Made by a program: the position numbers and the translations under genes. Shown here piece after piece: positions 1 to 7,737 of a DNA stretch of 44,751 nucleotides. Every line of letters begins with the position of its first letter. Within the stretch, counting starts at the first letter, position 1. The notes under the pieces are model-generated. The model was not told the origin of the DNA and searched no databases. It saw nothing but the letters and a program-made list of their open reading frames with translations. This stretch comes from Minisyncoccota bacterium (GTDB taxonomy: Bacteria; Verrucomicrobiota; Verrucomicrobiia; Methylacidiphilales; Verrucolacustridaceae), in the NCBI GenBank assembly GCA_030054195.1, contig JASGCJ010000009.1:1-44751 (forward strand), given 5' to 3'.

Positions 1-832
1 TTCCTCCCATCAGCTTTACGCTGGTCTGGGTTAATCCGCTGATCGAATTTGTCGGTCCTGTCTCTACTCCGGGCACCGAAGCGTCCGCGGACAACAGAAG
101 GACCTGAGCCGGCGTGAGAGCTGTCGAAGAAATTGACAAATCATCCATTTGCCCGGTCCAGAACCCGTTGTTGTCCCGATAATCACCGCCCAAAGCCAGA
201 ACTATATTTGAGTAGGAGACATTCTTTGCGGCCGTCATGGATCCAGCGGGAATTCCATCAATATAAAAAGTGCCAACCAGCCCGTTTCGAACGAATGCCA
301 CATGTCTCCACTGACCATTGTTTACACTTGTGGTGGATGTGAAAGTTGCTGGGAAACCATTACTCCCCTGATAGTCCCAGAAATACAGCTGCCCGTTGGA
401 GATTCCCCAGATCCACTCACCCTCAAAACTTGAGGAGCTCCTACCCATGGACACGATCAGCTCATTCCCGGCCGAGGTCGTTTTGATCCATGCACTCAAG
501 GACAGCTGATTGCTCGCAGGATTAAAACCCGCCAAGGCACCGCTCTTCCCAAGGATTCTCCCAGTAGATCCTTGAAAGGCGCTGGAACTAGATCCGCTTC
601 GGTCAGGAACAAAGCCCGGTGAACCAGTGAATGACGAAAGTGTGTTCCCATTTCCAGATTCATCCGAAAAAGAGCCACTCGTAAATTCATAAACGGACGA
701 CCATGAAACACCCGGCAAGGGGATGGCCTTAAGAGATGCTGGAGAGCAGGCAAAAAGCATCAGGGCTGTGGCCACGACGCGACGTGGACACCGTCCCATC
801 CAAAAACAAAATATGCGTTCTCTCGTAAACAT
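1..832 (-). CDS. LamG/concanavalin-like secreted protein, C-terminus cut off by window edge
   Basis: The frame runs from an ATG at 832 off the left edge of the window with no stop. A second in-frame ATG at 799 gives a cleaner signal peptide (Arg-rich start, then ALMLFACSPASLKA), so either start is possible. After the signal peptide comes a LamG-type jelly-roll: SLSAWIKT, a glycine/tryptophan core, the WRHVAFVRNG strand, FYIDG and a closing MDDLSIS strand. LamG domains are carbohydrate- or protein-binding modules on secreted and surface proteins. The gene starts 11 nt after the stop of the FecR gene, so the two are probably co-transcribed. The C-terminus is unseen; a C-terminal exosortase sorting signal would fit the exosortase near 44 kb but cannot be checked here. 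Confidence 0.8.
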   Translation of the reverse strand, partial: MFTRERIFCFWMGRCPRRVVATALMLFACSPASLKAIPLPGVSWSSVYEFTSGSFSDESGNGNTLSSFTGSPGFVPDRSGSSSSAFQGSTGRILGKSGALAGFNPASNQLSLSAWIKTTSAGNELIVSMGRSSSSFEGEWIWGISNGQLYFWDYQGSNGFPATFTSTTSVNNGQWRHVAFVRNGLVGTFYIDGIPAGSMTAAKNVSYSNIVLALGGDYRDNNGFWTGQMDDLSISSTALTPAQVLLLSADASVPGVETGPTNSISGLTQTSVKLMGG

Positions 833-843
833 TCTTGGGTCTC

Positions 844-3800
844 TTACATTTTCAGAACGTTCACTTTACCAGCCTCGGGCCGGCCAAAGTTTTGGTTCAT
901 GTCCACAATATTGTTTCCGTAGTGCTGGTTCAGAGTCGCTTGGTCCTGGACGGTGAAGGAGTTGTTCCCGATCCTGAAACTGTTCACCCCGCTGAAGTTC
1001 AGCTTCCCGTTGTCGCTACCCACCTCCGACCCATAGGTCGTGTTGACCAAGCCCTGCCGAGTGTAAAAGTTGATCATCCCATTCTGGGAAATGACGGTGA
1101 AATTCGCATTGTTCAGTAAAACCGTGTTCGCCCTAGCATTGATGGCGGACATCGCCGCAATCGTGGTGTTCTGGAACTCCAACCTCTTCGCCGCCAAAGA
1201 GACCGTCTGTGCATCCACCAGAATATTTTTTAGGGAGTCGGGCGTCGACTTGTCCAATACGCCGGCCAACTGGCGGTTTACCGGCAGGCCGTTCTCCACC
1301 TTCATTGTGCCCGCGAGTTCTCCGCTCGCGTCGAGTGCCGCCATCTGGATCTTCGAATCGGCGTTGATGAAGGCCCCCACTAGCTCCTTAATTTTAAAGT
1401 CGCGAACAGAAGAACCGCTCACCAAAACCCGGGGGGCTGAATCTTCCAATCCTTTCGTCAACTTAATGTCGTCAAACCCTCGGATCACCACATCCCTCAT
1501 CTCCAACCCCGTTGCTGAACGAATTACAGCGATCCCAGTCGAATTGTATTCACCAGCACCTGAAACGATCCTGACCTGTTTCTGTTCCTGCAGGGCTTCT
1601 TGGGCGGCGCGGGGACTCTGGACGCTGCCATCCGCTCCGACCGATGTTTCTAGCGTGGCCAGCGCAGCCAACTCCTCAGTCGTGGCCCCCATCTGAATCA
1701 GCCCCAAGGATTCAAACGAGGTTTCTCGGACGGGGGAAAGATCCAGGAACGAGGCGGCCTGAACCAGGAGATTCCCCGACGTCAAAACCTCCAGTGCAGC
1801 CTCGTTTGCACCCAGCGTAACTCCTTGGATGGATATCCCGCTTGTACCAGCCACAAAACCGACCTTCTCCTTTGACGAAGGCAATTCAAGAGTCACCCCT
1901 CCCTGAACGCTGCCTCCAAGAACTGCCCAATCCCGCCACCCTCCATCCCAGAATTCCATGAAAGAGTCGTCCATGGACAAGGGGTTCAACGTTGTGCCAG
2001 AAAACCCGGCGGTCTGTTTTCCTAAGAGGACCTGATTCGCATAAAAGAAAACATCTCCTCGACTAGAATTGGAGGGCAAGTTGCTAATGCTGCTATCCAT
2101 CCTGATTGCCTGCGCTGCAAAGAAGTCGAAGTCCTGCATTTCCCCATCCGTGGCCAATTCCACTTTCTGCGTGTTGGCGAGTTGAATGTATTGGGATGCG
2201 GTTCCCGTTGGGTCATACGCCCCTGGAGCATTGATGAAATATTTCTCGAGGGCTCCCATGCTTCCTGGAATTGCGCCGACAAAGTAAAAATATTTGTCGA
2301 ACGAGGTCAGCATGGGGATGTCTTTCAAAGTCATCAGGGCACGCAACGGGTTAGCCGCCTTAACCACGGGATCGCTGAGGGGGCGCGAGTCCAGCTTGAT
2401 GGTCTGAGTGATGGTTCCGATGGTTCCCGGCAAAGTCAGGGAGACCACTGCTGTTTGTCCTTTGGCATAGATCCTTGGATCGGGAATCGAGGAACCCAAG
2501 ATACTGAAGCTGGTCGCACCGCTCCCAACGGAGAACGAGTCACTCACCGTAATGCTGCCAATCGTTACAGTAAACACCGCCCGGGCAGCGTTTTTCAAAG
2601 CAGTAGACAGACTGATTGTGAAAGGATTATTCGGATCGCCGATCACGATGGTTCCCTCGGGAGCGCGTCCGAATAGGGTGGGATCCGGAGCCTTAGTCGC
2701 CCCATTAATAATTTGTCCAACGATCGAGGCCGCGGGTGGAACTGCAACAACAGGAGCAGGAGCGGGTGGCTTAGGAGCTGGAGCCGCCTGTGCCAAAGGA
2801 GCCGCCGCCGGAGCGGGTGCGGGGCCACCTGCGGCCGTGCTGATATCTAGTTTATCGGGAGCAGGTCCACCGGCCATTTTTGAATCTGCTTTGGGCTCCG
2901 CTTTGGGCTCAGGCTTCATTCCTCCATCTTCCTTTTTGCCAGCCACCTCCTCCTTTTTCGCAACCACATCTTCTTTTTTGGCTGGTGCATCCGCCTTCAC
3001 TTCCTCTTTTTTGGGAGGTGCCTCGGCCGCCACTTTGGGTGCACCCACAAGCACATCTCCGTCCGCTTTCACCGCCACAATTTCAACTCCTAACGACTCC
3101 ATTTTCCCCTCGGACATTTTAGCCTGCTGGACTTCCACGGTGGCCTGAATTTTTTGCGCAGAAGGCAGGGGCTTGTCGAAGGCTTGAATCAACGGTGTCG
3201 AGGCAACGACCTTTTGTACATCCACATCAAAAACCTGAATCGTCGGCGGAGCGGGCGGCTTTCCTCCACCCGCACTGCCCTCCCCAGGTCCCTTATCCGC
3301 CGCAGGTGCCGGGGCAGCCGCCTTGGGCTTTCCCCCATCGCCCGCTCCTGCATTATCCCCTCCGGATTCTTTCGTTCCCCCAGATTCCTTTGTCTCCGCG
3401 CCGGGCTTATCACCACCCGCTTTCTTTTCGCCAGGACCACCACTGCTGTCCTCTTTTTTGCCGCCCCCCTCGCCACCACCCACGGATGCAGCTTGCCCTG
3501 CTCTCACCATCGTTGTTTTGCCTCCGGCTGTTACCTTCATCCCTCCAGCACCTTCCAAAAGGACAAACATCTTGTTCCCGTTCCCATCCACGCTCGCCAT
3601 AAAAGTGGTTCCCGTAACTGCTGCCGTCACTCCTCCGCAATCCACCGTCGCTCCGCCGGCTCCAGGCGGGGTATTGATGAGAACGGTTCCTTTTTCGAGT
3701 TTGACCAACCGCTCTTTGGATTGGAACGAAAAGGAGGTGTTGGCTCCGACGCGAGTGATGGAGGTGTCGGCAAAGGTGAGCTCAGCCATCGACGCAGCGG

Positions 3801-3999
3801 CCGTGCTCAATTTCGATTTTTCATAAATTTTCTCGCTGGCATGGGCTGGAGCCGCCCCTTTCCCTTCACCCGTGTCGTGCTCCACGATGTTTTTTAGAGC
3901 CGTGATCTCTGCTTCCTTCAATTCCACAGCCCAAAGCGGAGCTGTTCCAAACAGCCCACAAACTAATAAGAGATGCAGATTTATTTTATCCAAATACAT
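844..3999 (-). CDS. Large FecR-domain exoprotein with low-complexity linker and adhesin-like C-terminal region
   Basis: About 1051 residues from the ATG at 3999; an upstream in-frame ATG at 4050 would add 17 residues, but the 3999 start gives a typical signal peptide (MYLDKINLHLLL then GTAPLWA). Residues about 30-175 match the FecR fold: LTFADTSITRVGANTSF, a short glycine hairpin, VTGTTF and RAGQAASV. In this setting the domain is probably periplasmic or surface-borne, not a sigma-regulator partner, because no sigma factor or FecI is nearby. Residues about 175-440 are a Gly/Lys/Pro/Ala linker with charged KKEE/KKED repeats. The C-terminal 600 residues are Asn/Ser/Thr/Val-rich and repetitive in feel, like filamentous haemagglutinin-type beta structure, but I recognise no named domain. 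It is followed within 11 nt by the LamG gene. Its upstream region carries the shared AT-rich dyad motif. Confidence 0.8.
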   Translation of the reverse strand: MYLDKINLHLLLVCGLFGTAPLWAVELKEAEITALKNIVEHDTGEGKGAAPAHASEKIYEKSKLSTAAASMAELTFADTSITRVGANTSFSFQSKERLVKLEKGTVLINTPPGAGGATVDCGGVTAAVTGTTFMASVDGNGNKMFVLLEGAGGMKVTAGGKTTMVRAGQAASVGGGEGGGKKEDSSGGPGEKKAGGDKPGAETKESGGTKESGGDNAGAGDGGKPKAAAPAPAADKGPGEGSAGGGKPPAPPTIQVFDVDVQKVVASTPLIQAFDKPLPSAQKIQATVEVQQAKMSEGKMESLGVEIVAVKADGDVLVGAPKVAAEAPPKKEEVKADAPAKKEDVVAKKEEVAGKKEDGGMKPEPKAEPKADSKMAGGPAPDKLDISTAAGGPAPAPAAAPLAQAAPAPKPPAPAPVVAVPPAASIVGQIINGATKAPDPTLFGRAPEGTIVIGDPNNPFTISLSTALKNAARAVFTVTIGSITVSDSFSVGSGATSFSILGSSIPDPRIYAKGQTAVVSLTLPGTIGTITQTIKLDSRPLSDPVVKAANPLRALMTLKDIPMLTSFDKYFYFVGAIPGSMGALEKYFINAPGAYDPTGTASQYIQLANTQKVELATDGEMQDFDFFAAQAIRMDSSISNLPSNSSRGDVFFYANQVLLGKQTAGFSGTTLNPLSMDDSFMEFWDGGWRDWAVLGGSVQGGVTLELPSSKEKVGFVAGTSGISIQGVTLGANEAALEVLTSGNLLVQAASFLDLSPVRETSFESLGLIQMGATTEELAALATLETSVGADGSVQSPRAAQEALQEQKQVRIVSGAGEYNSTGIAVIRSATGLEMRDVVIRGFDDIKLTKGLEDSAPRVLVSGSSVRDFKIKELVGAFINADSKIQMAALDASGELAGTMKVENGLPVNRQLAGVLDKSTPDSLKNILVDAQTVSLAAKRLEFQNTTIAAMSAINARANTVLLNNANFTVISQNGMINFYTRQGLVNTTYGSEVGSDNGKLNFSGVNSFRIGNNSFTVQDQATLNQHYGNNIVDMNQNFGRPEAGKVNVLKM

Positions 4000-4079
4000 A
4001 CGACTTAATCTTTGACCGACCAAGCGACCATAAGGTTCAAAATAATACATGAAGATTGTATGTCGAAAGGCACACCCTT

Positions 4080-4107
4080 AGTATGTACATAACTTGTTGA
4101 AAGTCAA
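4080..4107 (-). promoter_or_regulatory. Likely promoter of the FecR-domain gene
   Basis: On the minus strand a TTGACT -35 box (4102-4107) is followed by a 16-nt spacer and CATACT (4080-4085) as -10. It lies about 80-110 nt upstream of the preferred FecR start. A 10-nt palindrome, TATGTACATA (4082-4091), overlaps the -10 side. This is pattern recognition only; no transcript data. Confidence 0.45.
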
Positions 4108-4166
4108 GCTTTTTGGCGTATTTTCCGCCATGCAAACTGCTTTAAGCCAATAACTTGCACTTCAAT

Positions 4167-4209
4167 ACATTATATAGTCAATAACTGCCCTTATTACACT
4201 ATATGTTGT
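4167..4209. promoter_or_regulatory. Pair of AT-rich dyad motifs upstream of the FecR gene (putative operators)
   Basis: ACATTATATAGT (4167-4178) and ACTATATGTTGT (4198-4209) are variants of the 12-mer found twice, identically, in front of the beta-barrel gene (5748 and 5778). The first is in inverted orientation relative to the second, and the two start 31 bp apart, close to three helical turns. The region is strikingly AT-rich compared with the flanking coding DNA. They lie about 60-100 bp upstream of the TTGACT box of the FecR promoter. The minus strand of the first copy also contains TATAAT, so a second promoter here is possible. Confidence 0.45.
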
Positions 4210-4337
4210 ATTCGGATCAGCAGCATTGAGCACCCTTACTTATCGGATTCAAAACACCCCCAATACGCCTGCTTTTTGGCGCCCAATACTTGGATGACCT
4301 GCACCCCAGGAACAATCAAGAATTGAAAATCCTCTTT

Positions 4338-4484
4338 TTACGCCATCTTCGCCACCTGCCACCAAAAAGTTGCCGCCACGGCCGATAAGATGGAAAGCTC
4401 AGGCACCCACCAGGCACAACCTAGCGAGACGCCTGTGCAACCAGCGCCTGCCAAAGCCGCCAAGACCCCCAACACGCTACGCAT
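4338..4484 (-). CDS. 48-residue hydrophobic small protein
   Basis: ATG at 4484 to TAA at 4338. The start overlaps the stop of the zinc-ribbon gene by 8 bp, in a different frame, which suggests translational coupling. The product is strongly hydrophobic: an N-terminal stretch rich in Leu/Val/Ala/Gly (MRSVLGVLAALAGAG), two cysteines, then a second apolar stretch around SILSAVAATFWW and a short basic tail. It looks like a small inner-membrane protein with one or two helices; the first segment could instead be a lipoprotein-type signal around LAGAGC. No family recognised. Support rests on the overlap and hydrophobic composition. Confidence 0.45.
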   Translation of the reverse strand: MRSVLGVLAALAGAGCTGVSLGCAWWVPELSILSAVAATFWWQVAKMA

Positions 4485-4671
4485 GGCTTGCGACTGGTCT
4501 CCAGACCAGCTCCAGTTCCAACCGCCGGCGCATGGACGCCAACGCGTCCAGCCCCCGGCTGAAGTTTCCCCCCGTGTTTTCCCCGCAATGGGCGCAACAC
4601 GACCCGGTGGCTTCCCAGTCCGCCCGATTCGTGTCCTCCCCGCAAGATCTGCACTGAACTAATGTTTCCAT
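4477..4671 (-). CDS. Zinc-ribbon microprotein (64 aa)
   Basis: The start is set at 4671 because a strong AGGAGG lies 9 nt upstream; nine upstream in-frame codons back to 4698 include the ribosome binding site itself and are unlikely to be translated. The protein has two CxxC knuckles (C7/C10 and C26/C29, with an extra C25) separated by 15 residues, typical of a small zinc ribbon, followed by a basic, Leu-rich helix (ALASMRRRLELEL). It is divergent from the WYL regulator, with 62 bp between the two starts, and overlaps the downstream 48-residue gene. Such ribbons often mediate protein or nucleic-acid contacts; its partner is unknown. The coupling and divergence suggest a role linked to the WYL protein, but that is inference. 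Confidence 0.65.
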   Translation of the reverse strand: METLVQCRSCGEDTNRADWEATGSCCAHCGENTGGNFSRGLDALASMRRRLELELVWRPVASHA

Positions 4672-4733
4672 ATTTTGATTCCTCCTTTTTTCTTGCACCA
4701 GCTTGCCTGACGGGGTAGGACATAAAGAGTCCT

Positions 4734-5732
4734 ATGAAGAAAAAAGTTTTGCCATCTTCCGGGGGGCATAGCCGCCCTCCCTTGGAACGGATGCACCGCC
4801 TGCACGACCTTCTTTCCAGCGAACAGCCGGTCAACTGCCAGCAGCTAGGAAAAGATTTTGAGGTTTCCTATAAAACGATCCAGAGAGACCTCGACTTCAT
4901 GCGAGACCGCCTCGGCCTCCCCATCGAGTATGACGCCACCCGCTACACCTTTCGCTACACGGGAAAAGTGGAGGCCTTCCCCCTTCTTCAGGTCAGCGAA
5001 GGGGAGATTCTCGCCCTTTTTGTGGCTCAGAAGGTTTTGGCTCAGTACCGGGGCACCCCGTTTGAGAAAACCCTGGGTAGCGCATTTCAAAAACTCACAG
5101 GCGCCCTCAAGGAGACGGTCAGCTTTGACTTGGGCGAATGGGGGTCCGACTACTCCTTCCGAGTCACCGGCGCGTCAGCTGCCGACCTGGAAGTTTTTCG
5201 CCTCTTGGCGCGGGCCATCGTCCAACGCCAAGAAATCTCATTTTCCTATCAACCTCTGAGAGCTTCTGCCCCTGAGACACGCAGTGTCCACCCCTACCAC
5301 CTGGCAAATATCGATAACGCGTGGTACCTACTCGCTCACGATCCACAGCGCGCGCAAATCCGCACGTTTGCTCTTCCGCGAATCCAGAAACCCACATTGA
5401 CAAAAAAGATCTTCGATCGGCCCCGTGGTTTTTCGGCAGAGAAGGAACTCAAAGGCGGATTCGGGGTTTTTGCGGGTACAGGGAAGCACTTGGTTAAAGT
5501 CCGGTTCGACTCCTTTGCAGCCCGCCTTGTGCGTGAAAGAGATTGGCACCCCAGCCAGAAAATTCGGAATGTGAAGGATGGAGGCATTGAACTTGAAATG
5601 ACCCTTGGCGCCTTGGAAGAAATTGAGCGCTGGATTCTCAGCTGGGGTGACCACGCCAAGGTTCTCAGCCCAAAACCCTTGATTGATTCCGTTAAAAAAC
5701 GCATTGCCACTATGCAGAAGACATATAGATAA
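4734..5732 (+). CDS. WYL-domain transcriptional regulator (DeoR-like HTH)
   Basis: 332 residues, the usual length for the family. Residues about 18-65 form a winged helix-turn-helix of the HTH_11/DeoR type (RLHDLLSSEQPVNCQQLGK, then SYKTIQRDLDFMRD). The WYL domain spans about 165-235 and includes the SFSYQ strand, the VHPYHL motif and the diagnostic AWYLLAHD segment, followed by RTFALPRI. A C-terminal WCX extension covers about 245-330. WYL regulators are DNA-binding proteins whose WYL domain senses small ligands or nucleic-acid fragments. It is divergent from the zinc-ribbon gene and lies between two clusters of an AT-rich dyad motif, one before the FecR gene and one immediately after its own stop, before the beta-barrel gene. 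It is the obvious candidate to bind them. Confidence 0.9.
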   Translation: MKKKVLPSSGGHSRPPLERMHRLHDLLSSEQPVNCQQLGKDFEVSYKTIQRDLDFMRDRLGLPIEYDATRYTFRYTGKVEAFPLLQVSEGEILALFVAQKVLAQYRGTPFEKTLGSAFQKLTGALKETVSFDLGEWGSDYSFRVTGASAADLEVFRLLARAIVQRQEISFSYQPLRASAPETRSVHPYHLANIDNAWYLLAHDPQRAQIRTFALPRIQKPTLTKKIFDRPRGFSAEKELKGGFGVFAGTGKHLVKVRFDSFAARLVRERDWHPSQKIRNVKDGGIELEMTLGALEEIERWILSWGDHAKVLSPKPLIDSVKKRIATMQKTYR

Positions 5733-5735
5733 CTT

Positions 5736-5789
5736 TTGACTTAAAGTACTATATATTGTTATACCCTTAAAAACCGCACTATATATTGT
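5736..5789 (+). promoter_or_regulatory. Promoter of beta-barrel gene with two identical operator-like dyads
   Basis: TTGACT (5736-5741), a 17-nt spacer and TTATAC (5759-5764) form a plausible -35/-10 pair starting 4 nt after the WYL stop codon. ACTATATATTGT occurs exactly twice, at 5748-5759 inside the spacer and at 5778-5789 just past the expected start site, exactly 30 bp apart. The 12-mer is a near-perfect palindrome, mismatched only at positions 3 and 10. Two identical dyads on one face of the helix, one inside and one downstream of a promoter, is a classic repressor layout. The binding protein is not known; the WYL regulator next door is the first guess. Confidence 0.55.
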
Positions 5790-5813
5790 ATAGAGAAGAT
5801 CTTTAGCTAGTTA

Positions 5814-7655
5814 GTGGAGTTGGTGGATTCTGTACATTTACAAAGCAAGCAACCGTTTAAAACCAGATCAGGTCATCTGGCCTCTTTTTTGGCTCTCTTC
5901 CTGATCTGCCAACCGGCTTTATTCGCGCAGACCCTGCCCAGTGCCGTCTCTCAACAAGCAGTGATTGATGCTCAAGCTCAACAGGATCGTGAGAGGCAAA
6001 GAAAGGTGGCTCTTCAAGAAAAGCCCGACGACAAAACCCCAGTCGAAGCCACTGCTGTTTCGGAAGATCTTGGGTCCCTCCAACTCGTCAGAGAGATTCC
6101 AGACCTTCCGTTTGCCCGTCTTCATATGGACCAATCCTATAGCTGGCTCTCCAACGCAAACTACGCCAAGAACTCGCAAAACGTGGTAGCCGCGTGGCAA
6201 GCCATCTCCTCCATCGAGGGCGCTTGGGCACCCACGATCCAGACGATGCCTGGCTATGATAAGTTTTTTCCTGAGGTTGGTGTCCGTGCTTCCTTTTTTA
6301 ACTACTTCAGCCAAGAAGAACCTTCGCAAACAAACAATAACGCAGGAACTTATGACATCGGTTTGGCTCAAGATTTTCTTCTCGCGAATATCTTTTTCCG
6401 CGCGAACAAACAAATCTCAGATGAATTAACGGTTGGCCTTTCTGTGGATGTGAACGGTTATTTTTTCTTAAATACTCCTGATGAAAGAAACTCTGTTGCG
6501 GGAGATGCCGAGACCAATTTCTTGAATGAAATCACCGCTGCCTACTCCGCGAACTACTTTCACCCCTTCACCGATACTCAAGCCGTCTCCCTCAGCTGGC
6601 GGGCCTCCTATGTTTTTTCTAACCCCTCCTACTTTACCAGAACTGATAACAACTTGACGGGCACCTACATTCTCAACTGCACAGACAAAATTAGCATCAC
6701 ACCCTTTGCCTCCTATCGCCTCGCCTACTATACGGACGCCTCGAACGCTCCAGCGACAGCCGACTTTAACGACCAGGGAACACTTACTGGAACTGCCAAC
6801 GGCTTCTATCGTCGCTTGGATCAGCAGTACACACTCGGGTTGGGACTCAACTTTCAGCTAACTCCAGAGCTCTCTACAGGACTGAATTTCAACTACTCCA
6901 AAAGCGACAGCACCAGCCAGATCGCCGAAACGGGTGACTTTACCAATCTCACCGCCGGCGCCAACTGGTCGATGAACTACAAGTTCTCCGATAAGGAATT
7001 CGTTGTGGAACAAAATTCTGAATGCCTCGGCCCCTATACCCGTGTCGACCTCGGGTTCGGTTTCGTCAACAACCTGGAAAGTTCCCAAACTTTAACGGGC
7101 TCCGTCTTGCCTGGCATCACAGGCTCCTTGGCAAATCCATCCATCTCCGTAAATCCGGGAGTCCGCTTCGATGTCTCCCCCGGCTTTAACTTTACCGACT
7201 GGTTGGGGGTCGAGCTTTCCGGAGGCATTCTCTACAACGGCCTCGATCATCTCAACGGCAACGGCACCCTCACCCTCGACGGGGGAACCGAAGTGATTGG
7301 TGGCGGCGGCCTCAGTTTGACCGGCACATATATCCAAGTTCCTGTTCTTCTTTCATCCGTATTTCGTTGGCCAGGACAAGCTCGCTGGAAACCCTACCTT
7401 TCTACTGGTTTTGGTTTTGCCTACTCCCAACTCCAAATCACGCAAGTCGACAACACCCAAACCTCCGACCAGTTTGAAGAAGCTTACTCCCCTGCTTTTT
7501 CTGTTGGCTCGGGATTCATTTGGCAGGTCTCCGATGCCGTGGACTTCGACGTCGCCTATAAACTTCTTGGCCTGATCAACCCCACCTATTCCGGTCTTCA
7601 GCCCGGAGTCGCACTTTCCAACTCAGTCCAATTTGGAATCAATGTGCGGTTCTAG
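5814..7655 (+). CDS. Outer-membrane beta-barrel protein
   Basis: 613 residues from a GTG at 5814; codons 3 and 4 (TTG, GTG) are also possible starts and no clear ribosome binding site decides. A signal peptide ends near residue 39 (FLALFLICQPALFAQ). A Gln/Arg/Lys-rich segment follows (about 45-70), then a long run of alternating polar/hydrophobic strands rich in Tyr, Phe, Asn, Gly and Thr, with WSMNYKF and LSTGLNFNYSKS typical of outer-membrane strands. It ends in SVQFGINVRF, the terminal aromatic residue expected for BAM-dependent insertion. No POTRA or TonB plug was seen. The barrel of roughly 500 residues could form a channel or surface porin. The promoter holds two identical dyad motifs shared with the FecR gene. 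Confidence 0.8.
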   Translation: MELVDSVHLQSKQPFKTRSGHLASFLALFLICQPALFAQTLPSAVSQQAVIDAQAQQDRERQRKVALQEKPDDKTPVEATAVSEDLGSLQLVREIPDLPFARLHMDQSYSWLSNANYAKNSQNVVAAWQAISSIEGAWAPTIQTMPGYDKFFPEVGVRASFFNYFSQEEPSQTNNNAGTYDIGLAQDFLLANIFFRANKQISDELTVGLSVDVNGYFFLNTPDERNSVAGDAETNFLNEITAAYSANYFHPFTDTQAVSLSWRASYVFSNPSYFTRTDNNLTGTYILNCTDKISITPFASYRLAYYTDASNAPATADFNDQGTLTGTANGFYRRLDQQYTLGLGLNFQLTPELSTGLNFNYSKSDSTSQIAETGDFTNLTAGANWSMNYKFSDKEFVVEQNSECLGPYTRVDLGFGFVNNLESSQTLTGSVLPGITGSLANPSISVNPGVRFDVSPGFNFTDWLGVELSGGILYNGLDHLNGNGTLTLDGGTEVIGGGGLSLTGTYIQVPVLLSSVFRWPGQARWKPYLSTGFGFAYSQLQITQVDNTQTSDQFEEAYSPAFSVGSGFIWQVSDAVDFDVAYKLLGLINPTYSGLQPGVALSNSVQFGINVRF

Positions 7656-7737
7656 AATCCTGCAGACTTTCTGGATTCAAGGAGAGTTAGCCAAGACGCT
7701 CTCTCCCATTTTTCGCTGATTGGTGCATGATAAAAAA

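Noticed and set aside
2881-3020. Tandem repeats encoding KKEE/KKED that could look like a DNA repeat array
   Set aside because: Imperfect coding repeats inside the FecR linker; no CRISPR-like spacing.
2552-3897. Long plus-strand open frames opposite the FecR gene
   Set aside because: They mirror the biased codons of the low-complexity FecR linker, have no start signals and no recognisable protein features.
4421-4834. Minus-strand 137-codon frame spanning the WYL start and the zinc-ribbon gene
   Set aside because: It overlaps the WYL coding region, ignores the AGGAGG and the CxxC frame, and has no domain.
5814-7655. A TpsB-type two-partner secretion transporter for the FecR exoprotein
   Set aside because: The Gln/Arg-rich N-terminus is suggestive, but no POTRA domains lie before the barrel.
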